Shown here: in pieces, positions 58,450 to 64,000 of the stretch
How the letters are laid out: every line of letters starts with the position of its first letter
Numbering within the stretch: position 1 is the first letter of the stretch
NCBI RefSeq assembly: GCF_900230195.1
Contig: NZ_OCNE01000004.1
Coordinates: 124,001-188,000, forward strand
DNA length: 64,000 nt
Reading direction: 5' to 3'
DNA from: Streptomyces zhaozhouensis
Lineage (GTDB): Bacteria; Actinomycetota; Actinomycetes; Streptomycetales; Streptomycetaceae
Notes under the pieces: generated by a model
The model's database searches: none
What the model saw: only the letters and a program-made list of their open reading frames with translations
Told to the model about the DNA's origin: nothing
Translations under genes and position numbers: made by a program

Positions 58450-58830
58450 CTAGCTCCCGAACACTTCGCGGACGGCGTGGCCCAGCACCGGGTAGGCGGC
58501 GCCGGCCATCAGCACCAGCCAGAGGCCCACCACGGTCCAGAGCATCTGCTTCTGGTAGCGGGTGCCGCTGGCCCAGAAGTCGACGGCCACCACCCGAAGG
58601 CCGTTCAGCGCGTGGAAGAGCACCGCGGCGACGAGCCCGTACTCCATCACGGCCACGAGCGGCGTCTTGTACACCGCGATGGTGTCGTCATACGCCTCGG
58701 GGGAGACACGGACCAGAGCGGTGTCCAGCACATGGACGAACAGGAAGAAGAAGATGAGGACACCGGTGACGCGGTGCGCCACCCATGACCACATGCCTTC
58801 CCGGCCGCGGTACAACGTTCCTGCCGGCAC
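58450..58830 (-). CDS. sdhC: Succinate dehydrogenase cytochrome b556 subunit
   Basis: A 126-residue anchor subunit, beginning PAGTLYRGREGMWSWVAHRVTG, the family start with the conserved His-Arg before the first helix (VLIFFFLFVHVLDTAL). Two more helices and the LFHALNGLRVV segment (heme ligand) follow. The GTG start is chosen because AAGGG lies 7 nt upstream and the family N-terminus begins there. First gene of sdhCDAB as transcribed; the promoter must lie in 58831-59000. Confidence 0.93.
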   Translation of the reverse strand: MPAGTLYRGREGMWSWVAHRVTGVLIFFFLFVHVLDTALVRVSPEAYDDTIAVYKTPLVAVMEYGLVAAVLFHALNGLRVVAVDFWASGTRYQKQMLWTVVGLWLVLMAGAAYPVLGHAVREVFGS

Positions 58831-59000
58831 GGAAGAACCCTTCGCACGCGAATCACGTCGGGCCTGCCGGCAGCTCCCTTTGGATGTCGGTCGGCCCGGC
58901 CGGGTACGGTCCACCGGCCGCGCACATGGTATCGACGCGTTTCGGCCGCCCCGTCCCGGGGGGCCGCGCGGGCGATAAATCCGGCATCCCTGTCATCCGT

Positions 59001-59028
59001 TTGCCAGCTCATGACCAGCGGTTACCTT
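59001..59028 (+). promoter_or_regulatory. Promoter and candidate DasR site for the hexosaminidase gene
   Basis: TTGCCA (59001-59006) and TACCTT (59023-59028) are separated by 16 bp; TACCTT ends 6 nt before the ATG. The spacer region CCAGCTCATGACCAGC (59004-59019) matches 10 of 16 positions of a DasR-responsive element, too weak for certainty but well placed for repression of a GlcNAc-related gene. Confidence 0.4.
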
Positions 59029-59034
59029 CGGAAT

Positions 59035-60633
59035 ATGCGACAAGCGCCCTGGCGAATATGCGCACTGGCCGGAGCGGTGGCGTTGATCGCCCTCGCCCTG
59101 GTCGTGACCATGACCAGACCCTCAGGCGAACCCCACGACGAGGCCGGCTCCCGGCAGCCGGGAGGCGTCGGCGAGTCCCCCGCGACCCCCCTGCCCACCG
59201 GCCCGGACGAGGCGCCGCGCACGGTGCCCGCGGTCCGTTCCTTCGACGCCGCCCCGGGCCCCGGCTGGGCCCCGGCGGACTCCACCCGGGTGGTGACCGA
59301 CCCGGACGGCTCCCTGACCGACGAGGCCGACCGGCTGGCCGACGAGCTCTCCGTCGACCGCGCGGACGAGGACGCGGGGCCGGGCGACATAGAGCTGGTG
59401 CTGGACGACGACGCGGACTGCGGAGCCGAGGGCTACCGGCTTCGGACCGACGACCAGCGGGTGACGATCACGGCCGAGACGGACGCCGGCGCGTTCTACG
59501 GAACGGTCACCCTCACCCAGGCGGTGCGCGGCCAGGGCGGCATCGCCCAGGGCACCGTCGAGGACCGCCCCGACCGGCCGCAGCGCGGCCTGAGCCTGGA
59601 CATCGCGCGCAAGCACTACGACGCCGAGTGGATCGAGGCGCGGCTGCGCGAGATGGCCGAGCTGAAGCTCAACCAGCTCCAGCTGCACTTCAGCGACGAC
59701 CAGGGCTTCCGCATCGAGAGCGAGTCCCACCCGGAGATCGTCTCCGACGACCACCTCACCAAGGACCAGGTCACAGACATCATCCGACTGGCCCAGTCGC
59801 TGCACATCGATGTGATCCCGGAGATCGACTCGCCGGGACACCTCGGCGTGGTGACCGAGGCCCATCCGGACCTCCAGCTGCGCGAGACGGACGGCTCGGC
59901 CACGCCGGGCGCCATCGACATCGCCAACCCCGACTCCGCCGAGATCGTCGACGACCTGCTGCGCGAGTACGCCGAGCTGTTCCCCAGCGACTACCTGCAC
60001 CTGGGCGGCGACGAGTACGCGGCGCTCTACAAGTCCGACCCGGACGCCTCCTACCCGGAGCTCGCCGAGGCCGCCAGGGAACGCTTCGGCGACGGCGCGG
60101 GCGTCACCGACCTCGCCACCGGCTGGCTCAACGACCGGGCCGACGTCGCACGGGAGGCCGGCAAGATCCCCCAGGTGTGGAACGACGGGATGCACGCCGG
60201 CGGCGAGGTCCAGCCGGACCAGGAGCGGGAGGTCACCTACTGGACCGGCCGGGAGATCGGTGCCCGCGAGCCGGTGGAGTACCTGGAGGGCGGCTGGCCG
60301 CTGGTCAACATGAACTCCGAGTACCTCTACTACGTGCTCGGCGAGCCGAACCAGTTCACCTATCCGACGGGTGAGCGCATCTACCAGGAGTGGACGCCGG
60401 ACGTGGTGCGCGGCAGCGAGCCGGTTCCGGAGGAGTTCCGCGACGCCGAGCACGTGCCGGGCGGCCGGTTCGCCGTCTGGGGCGACATCGCGGACGCGCA
60501 GACCCAGGACGAGGTGGCGGCCGGCATCACCGGTCCGCTGCGCGCGGTCGCCCAGAAGCTCTGGGACCCGGCCGAACCCGAGCTGGAGTGGGCGGAGTTC
60601 AGCCAACTCGCCGACCGCGTGACGGCGTCCTGA
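59035..60633 (+). CDS. Secreted beta-N-acetylhexosaminidase (GH20)
   Basis: A 532-residue exported enzyme that removes terminal GlcNAc or GalNAc, for example from chito-oligosaccharides. The signal region is WRICALAGAVALIALALVVTM. A GH20b-like domain (~60-165) precedes the GH20 barrel with GLSLDIARKHYDAEWI, NQLQLHFSDDQGFRIES, the catalytic Asp-Glu pair in YLHLGGDEY and WTGREIGAR and WGDIADAQ. The start ATG at 59035 is preferred because a -10 box sits 6 nt upstream (leaderless); ATG 59011 would add eight residues. Followed by a strong hairpin. Confidence 0.93.
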   Translation: MRQAPWRICALAGAVALIALALVVTMTRPSGEPHDEAGSRQPGGVGESPATPLPTGPDEAPRTVPAVRSFDAAPGPGWAPADSTRVVTDPDGSLTDEADRLADELSVDRADEDAGPGDIELVLDDDADCGAEGYRLRTDDQRVTITAETDAGAFYGTVTLTQAVRGQGGIAQGTVEDRPDRPQRGLSLDIARKHYDAEWIEARLREMAELKLNQLQLHFSDDQGFRIESESHPEIVSDDHLTKDQVTDIIRLAQSLHIDVIPEIDSPGHLGVVTEAHPDLQLRETDGSATPGAIDIANPDSAEIVDDLLREYAELFPSDYLHLGGDEYAALYKSDPDASYPELAEAARERFGDGAGVTDLATGWLNDRADVAREAGKIPQVWNDGMHAGGEVQPDQEREVTYWTGREIGAREPVEYLEGGWPLVNMNSEYLYYVLGEPNQFTYPTGERIYQEWTPDVVRGSEPVPEEFRDAEHVPGGRFAVWGDIADAQTQDEVAAGITGPLRAVAQKLWDPAEPELEWAEFSQLADRVTAS

Positions 60634-60646
60634 GGCGGAGAGGAGG

Positions 60647-60677
60647 GCGAACGGGGGCCGGCGCGGCCCCCGTTCGC
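60647..60677. terminator. Bidirectional terminator between convergent genes
   Basis: GCGAACGGGGGCC pairs perfectly with GGCCCCCGTTCGC (13 bp) across a 5-nt loop, immediately before the RHH gene's stop. Confidence 0.7.
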
Positions 60678-60977
60678 TCAACCCCCCGTCTCGTCGAGAC
60701 CCCCCGTCTCCTCGGGACCCCCCGGCGCGTCGTCGGTCTCGGCGCGGGGGGTGGGCGGCCGGCCCCGGCGGGCGGGGGGCCGGGCGCCGGAGGGCAGCCG
60801 GCCGGCCTCCCGCAGCGCCCGCCGGATCAGGTAGTCCAGCTGGGCGTTGGTGCTGCGCAGCTCGTCCGCCGCCCAGCGCGCCAACGCCTCGTGCACCGCC
60901 GGGTCCAGACGCAGCAGCACCTGCTTCCTGGCGCCGCGTGCGGCGCGGCGTTCGCCCCCGGTGGGCGGCTCGGTCAC
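60678..60977 (-). CDS. Ribbon-helix-helix protein (putative repressor)
   Basis: A 99-residue protein. The N-terminal ~55 residues (KQVLLRLDPAVHEALARWAADELRSTNAQLDYLIRRAL) are a clear ribbon-helix-helix (Arc/MetJ-type) DNA-binding fold; the rest is a Pro/Arg/Glu/Gly tail, probably disordered. Its GTG or ATG start overlaps the SPFH gene's stop by 4 bp, so the two are co-translated. It could regulate its own operon through the AAAGTG/CACTTT operator 970 bp upstream (inference). RHH folds also serve as antitoxins, but no toxin gene is next to it. Confidence 0.82.
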   Translation of the reverse strand: MTEPPTGGERRAARGARKQVLLRLDPAVHEALARWAADELRSTNAQLDYLIRRALREAGRLPSGARPPARRGRPPTPRAETDDAPGGPEETGGLDETGG

Positions 60978-61918
60978 TGGTACAGGGAGCCGGTGTTCAG
61001 CACGGGCTGGGGCGAACGGTCGCCGCAGAGGACGACCAGCAGGCTGGAGACCATGGCCGCCTTGCGTTCCTCGTCCAGCTCCACCAGGTCCAGCTCGCTC
61101 ATCCGGCCGAGGGCCGCCTCCACCATCCCGCAGGCGCCCTGGACGATGGTCTCCCGCGCGGCCACCACGGCGCCGGCCTGCTGGCGCTGGAGCATCGCGG
61201 AGGCGATCTCGGGCGCGTAGGCGAGGTGGGTGAAGCGGGACTCGACGATCCGCACCCCGGCGGAGCTGACCCGGGCGGTCAGCTCGGCGGCCAGCTTCTC
61301 GGTGATCTCCTCGGCGTTGCCGCGCAGCGAGAGCTCGTCCGCGTCGGGGGCGTCGTAGGGGTACTCGATGGCGATGTGCCGGACGGCGGACTCGGTCTGG
61401 GTGGCGACGAACTCGACGAAGTCGTCGACCTCGAAGCTCGCCTGCGCGGTGTCCCGCACCTGCCAGACGATGACGGCGGCCAGCTCGATCGGGTTGCCGT
61501 CGGCGTCGTTGACCTTCAGCACGGCGGTCTCGTGGTTGCGGACCCGGGTGGAGATCTTGGAGCGGGTGGTCAGCGGGTTGACCCAGCGGAGGCCGTCCTT
61601 GCGGATGGTGCCCACGTAGCGGCCGAAGAACTGCACCACCCGGGCCTCGCCCGGGGCGACCATGTTCAGCCCGCTCATCATGACGACCGACCCGACGAAG
61701 ACCAGCGAGCCGAGCACGATCACGGTGGCGCCGAGGGCCGGCTGCTCGTCCTTGGCCAGCACGATGCCGAACACCAGCACCGCCGCGCCGACCAGCGTCC
61801 CGAGGAAGGTCAGCAGCAGCGCCAGTCCGCCGGGGACGCTGTGCGCCGGGGTCTCCCGGATCGTCGGCTCGGTCAGCTCGGGACGTGCAGGGGGGTCGGT
61901 GGTTTCCGTGGGTGTCAT
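60974..61918 (-). CDS. SPFH/band 7 domain membrane protein
   Basis: A 314-residue protein with two N-terminal helices (LALLLTFLGTLVGAAVLVFGIVLA; ATVIVLGSLVFVGSVVMMSGL) and a stomatin/prohibitin (SPFH) domain: VAPGEARVVQFFGRYVGTIRKDGLRWVNPLTTRSKIS, HETAVLKVNDADGNPIELAAVIVWQV, ELTARVSSAGVRIVESRFTHLAYAPEIA and a coiled region AMLQRQQAGAVVAARETI. SPFH proteins scaffold membrane microdomains; function here unknown. ATG 61918 gives the family-like start; an ORF extends 11 codons further. Operon with the RHH gene. Confidence 0.88.
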   Translation of the reverse strand: MTPTETTDPPARPELTEPTIRETPAHSVPGGLALLLTFLGTLVGAAVLVFGIVLAKDEQPALGATVIVLGSLVFVGSVVMMSGLNMVAPGEARVVQFFGRYVGTIRKDGLRWVNPLTTRSKISTRVRNHETAVLKVNDADGNPIELAAVIVWQVRDTAQASFEVDDFVEFVATQTESAVRHIAIEYPYDAPDADELSLRGNAEEITEKLAAELTARVSSAGVRIVESRFTHLAYAPEIASAMLQRQQAGAVVAARETIVQGACGMVEAALGRMSELDLVELDEERKAAMVSSLLVVLCGDRSPQPVLNTGSLYQ

Positions 61919-61949
61919 GTGTCGTTCCGCCTTCCCCGGAGTGCCTATC

Positions 61950-61965
61950 AAAGTGCTATCACTTT
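61950..61965. promoter_or_regulatory. Palindromic operator candidate upstream of the SPFH-RHH operon
   Basis: AAAGTGCTATCACTTT has perfect 6-bp arms around CTAT and lies about 32-47 bp upstream of the SPFH start, overlapping the probable promoter. A DNA-binding dimer such as the RHH protein could bind it. Confidence 0.55.
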
Positions 61966-62359
61966 AACCGTACGGCGCCCGGCGCCGGAAGGGGGAGGCG
62001 CGGAGAAGAGGAGGGGGAAGCGAGAAGAACGCGGGGGAACCGGCGGGAAGACGGGCGGAAGGCGTGAGAGCGCTGTGTGCCCTGGTGCGTTCCGAGGCGG
62101 AAGCGGGCAGTCACGCTGAGACAGCCGGGGCCGCCACCCCCCACAGGAGAGACCCCGGCTGTCCGCCGGACGCGGGCCCCTGACCGGGCCCGTTCGGCAC
62201 TTCCTTCAGCGCCTCGGGACCGCTTTCCGTTACCGCGCGGATACGGCCGGATGCGCCATGGACGGCACCGCTGGGGACGCGTAGCGTTCAGAACCGAAGG
62301 ACAGACAGTCACCACCGTGGGAACGAGTGTGCGGCCCGGAGGCCGCCAAGGGGGCGGGA
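61966..62359. other. Gene-free stretch before the ECF sigma gene
   Basis: About 390 bp. It starts with a purine-rich run on the plus strand (about 61988-62068) and holds a perfect 11-bp stem hairpin, GACAGCCGGGG (62120-62130) with CCCCGGCTGTC (62153-62163). A TAGCGT box at 62282-62287 may be the sigma gene's -10. No coding region is convincing. Confidence 0.4.
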
Positions 62360-62914
62360 GTGCAGGGGGCAGACTGCGAGCTGACCGAGGCGGTCCATGC
62401 CGCCCAGGGAGGCGACGAGGCCGCGTTCCGCGCGGTCTTCCGTGCCGTGCATCCCCGGTTACTCGGCTATGTGCGGACCATCGTGGCCGAGCCGGACGCC
62501 GAGGACGTGACGGCCGAGGCGTGGCTCCACATATCGCGTGACCTCGACCGTTTCCAGGGGGACGCCGACCGGTTCCGCGGCTGGGCCGCCCGCATCGCGC
62601 GCAACCGCGCGCTGGACCACCTCAGGGCGCGCGGCCGACGGCCCAGGGAGTGCGGCACGGACGAGACGGCGCTGGTCGACCTGCCGTCCTCGGCCGACAC
62701 GGCGGAGGAGGCCATCGCCGCGCTGGGCACCAGCCGCACCATCGAGCTGGTCGCCGAGCTGCCGCAGGAGCAGGCCGGCGCCGTGATGCTGCGCACGCTC
62801 TTCGGACTCGACGCGAAGCGCGCCGCGCTGCTGCTCGGCTCGCGCCCCGGCGCCGTCCGCACCGCCAACCACCGGGGTCTGCGCCGCCTCGCCGAGCTGG
62901 TGGAACGGGCCTGA
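62360..62914 (+). CDS. ECF-family RNA polymerase sigma factor
   Basis: A 184-residue sigma factor of the extracytoplasmic function type. Region 2 is FRAVFRAVHPRLLGYVRTIV, AEDVTAEAWLHISRDLDRFQG and FRGWAARIARNRALDHLRA. Region 4 is IELVAELPQEQAGAVMLRTLFGLDAKRAALLLGSRPGAVRTANHRGLRRLAEL. No anti-sigma gene follows, so activity may be controlled by transcription or by an unlinked factor. The GTG start follows GGGGGCGGGA; an earlier GTG at 62327 would add eleven non-conserved residues. Confidence 0.88.
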   Translation: MQGADCELTEAVHAAQGGDEAAFRAVFRAVHPRLLGYVRTIVAEPDAEDVTAEAWLHISRDLDRFQGDADRFRGWAARIARNRALDHLRARGRRPRECGTDETALVDLPSSADTAEEAIAALGTSRTIELVAELPQEQAGAVMLRTLFGLDAKRAALLLGSRPGAVRTANHRGLRRLAELVERA

Positions 62915-62989
62915 GGTGACGGGCCGGCGGGGCGCTGTAACGCAAACGCGGGGCGCGGCGCAGTAAGAAGCAGGCCGACTGGTCATCGG

Positions 62990-63080
62990 CCGACAGGGGC
63001 TCACCCGGAGGTCCCCCCCGTACCTCAGGGAGCCCCAGGCGCGGGCGGGGTGGTTTTCCCCCAGCCCCGCCCGCGCCATT
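62990..63080 (+). ncRNA. 6C RNA (actinobacterial small RNA)
   Basis: Two adjacent hairpins each carry a C-rich loop. Hairpin 1 (62996-63036) pairs GGGGCTC with GAGCCCC and GAGGT with ACCTC, exposing seven Cs in its loop. Hairpin 2 pairs GGCGCGGGCGGGG (63038-63050) with CCCCGCCCGCGCC (63065-63077) with CCCCC in a U-rich loop, followed by ATTCTT. This is the two-stem-loop, C-rich-loop architecture of the 6C RNA class conserved in actinobacteria. The exact 5' end is not determined; it may start further upstream. Confidence 0.75.
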
Positions 63081-63096
63081 CTTCGTCTTTCCCCGG

Positions 63097-63124
63097 AAGG
63101 GGCCGCCGAGCGGCCCCTTTTTCT
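63097..63124 (+). terminator. Second terminator downstream of the 6C RNA
   Basis: AAGGGGCCG pairs with CGGCCCCTT around CCGAG and runs into TTTTTCTCTTTT, the most canonical intrinsic terminator in the window. Confidence 0.75.
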
Positions 63125-63348
63125 CTTTTCCCCCGGCCCCTTTTCTCTGCTCCCCGGCTTCTTGCGCACGCGCGGCCGGCGGGCGGCTCGGGGCGGCACA
63201 CCGGCAAGGTGGGGCGGTGGTAGCCGGGAGGTGAACGGCGTCGCCGAAGCAGGTGAACAGGGCGTCTGACGAGGCCAGTTCGGGTTTCTGTGCCGTGCTG
63301 TTAACGCCCCGTTGTCATTGAGTTGGTCCGCGACTCGAAACGGCTGCC

Positions 63349-63354
63349 TAACGT
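63349..63354 (+). promoter_or_regulatory. -10 box of a leaderless gene
   Basis: TAACGT ends 7 nt before the GTG at 63362, with no Shine-Dalgarno in between. Confidence 0.45.
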
Positions 63355-63361
63355 TCAGAAC

Positions 63362-64000
63362 GTGCCCGATTCATCCCCCACCAAGACCCGCGTGGCCGTG
63401 CTGGCGGACTCCGACACCCGGTGGAAGTGGGGCGCCCTGACGGCGCTCCGCATAGCCCCGGAGTCGGCCGTCCACGGCTACCTCCTCTGGGGCCGCGCCA
63501 CACCCACGGCGCGGCAGCTCGCGGAGGTGGGGGCCGAGGCCGAGGACCTGACCGAGATCAACGCGGTCGACTTCCTCGCCGAGCAGGGCCGCAGGGCCTC
63601 CGGGGAGAACGCGGAGCTGCCCCCGTTCGACGTGCTGGTGCTCTCCTGCGTCGGCGGCACCACCCAGGCCATGCTGCACGGGCTCGCCCGCGTCTGGGAA
63701 GGCGCCGAACGCCGCCCCGTCGTGGTCACCGGCTATGTGGGCGTCGTCTACGAGAAGCTCTCCGACGGGCTGCTGCTGCGCCACGGGGCCGATCTGGTCC
63801 TCGCCAACAGCCCCTACGACGTGCGCCGCTTCCGCGAGATCTACGACGGCGTCGGCGCCGGCAGCGGGTCCGTCACCCCCTGCGCCCTCCCGTTCCTCGG
63901 CGGCACCGCCCACGACCCGGGCCCCGCCGCGCGCGGCGAGCGGCCGACGCGGGTGGTCTTCGCCGTGCAGCCCTCGGTGCCCGAGGGGCGCGCGGAGCGC
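63362..64000 (+). CDS. Putative glycosyltransferase-like protein, N-terminal part (cut by window end)
   Basis: At least 213 residues, open to the window end. It begins PDSSPTKTRVAVLADSDTRWKWGAL and continues APESAVHGYLLWGRATPTARQL, FDVLVLSCVGGTTQAMLHGLARVW and VVVTGYVGVVYEKLSDGLLLRHGADLVLANSPYDVRRFREIY. This layout resembles DUF6716-type putative glycosyltransferases with a GT-B-like fold, in which the second half, not visible here, would bind the sugar nucleotide. The identification is tentative. The gene lies 280 bp after the 6C RNA and has a leaderless-type promoter. No competing frame is better. Confidence 0.7.
   Translation, partial: MPDSSPTKTRVAVLADSDTRWKWGALTALRIAPESAVHGYLLWGRATPTARQLAEVGAEAEDLTEINAVDFLAEQGRRASGENAELPPFDVLVLSCVGGTTQAMLHGLARVWEGAERRPVVVTGYVGVVYEKLSDGLLLRHGADLVLANSPYDVRRFREIYDGVGAGSGSVTPCALPFLGGTAHDPGPAARGERPTRVVFAVQPSVPEGRAER

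Noticed and set aside
60678..61918. Toxin-antitoxin reading of the RHH gene
   Set aside because: The adjacent gene is a full-length SPFH membrane protein rather than a small toxin.

Overview
The window is high-GC actinobacterial DNA. Gene content and order (guaA, pcrA, icmB, sucCD, purNH, folD, mdh, trpS, sdhCDAB) fit the conserved core of a Streptomyces or close streptomycete chromosome; the species cannot be named from sequence alone. GTG and TTG starts, weak terminators without T-tracts, short GTGA/ATGA overlaps and many apparently leaderless transcripts are also typical. No tRNA, rRNA, CRISPR array, transposase or prophage gene was recognised.

Layout. 0-8.6 kb: the end of a GMC oxidoreductase, a chorismate mutase gene behind a probable Phe/Tyr leader-peptide attenuator, guaA, a small K+ channel, a PspC-domain two-component system divergent from a PspC/LiaF-like membrane protein, and a VOC-family gene whose start codon lies inside an iron box. 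8.7-21.4 kb: envelope and secretion genes, including DoxX, two NlpC/P60 hydrolases, an anchored DsbA-like thioredoxin and a secreted GH9 cellulase under a CebR box, then an ABC-F ATPase, RidA, a Gfo/Idh/MocA oxidoreductase and a DUF1707 protein. 21.7-32.5 kb: pcrA, an M23 peptidase, the isobutyryl-CoA mutase small subunit, sucCD, a membrane-anchored sigma-like protein and a large polytopic membrane protein.

32.5-48 kb: housekeeping metabolism (purN-purH, folD, mdh, rocD, trpS) separated by a family of GC-rich intergenic repeats built on a 20-bp inverted repeat, plus a betaine-type binding lipoprotein, a 2'-5' RNA ligase-like protein, a YihY membrane protein, a D,D-carboxypeptidase and a metallophosphoesterase. 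48-64 kb: a peptide-type solute-binding protein, a transmembrane Ser/Thr kinase, a GlcD-like flavoprotein, a methyltransferase, sdhCDAB, a secreted GH20 hexosaminidase, an SPFH/ribbon-helix-helix operon with a palindromic operator candidate, an ECF sigma factor, a probable 6C small RNA and the start of a further gene cut by the window edge.

The genes mostly serve central carbon, purine and folate metabolism, with an overlay of cell-envelope surveillance and remodelling and of polysaccharide use. The most interesting signals are regulatory: the chorismate mutase attenuator, the iron box on a VOC gene, the CebR operator, the SPFH operator, the 6C RNA and the intergenic repeat family. I saw no convincing wholly new multi-gene system.
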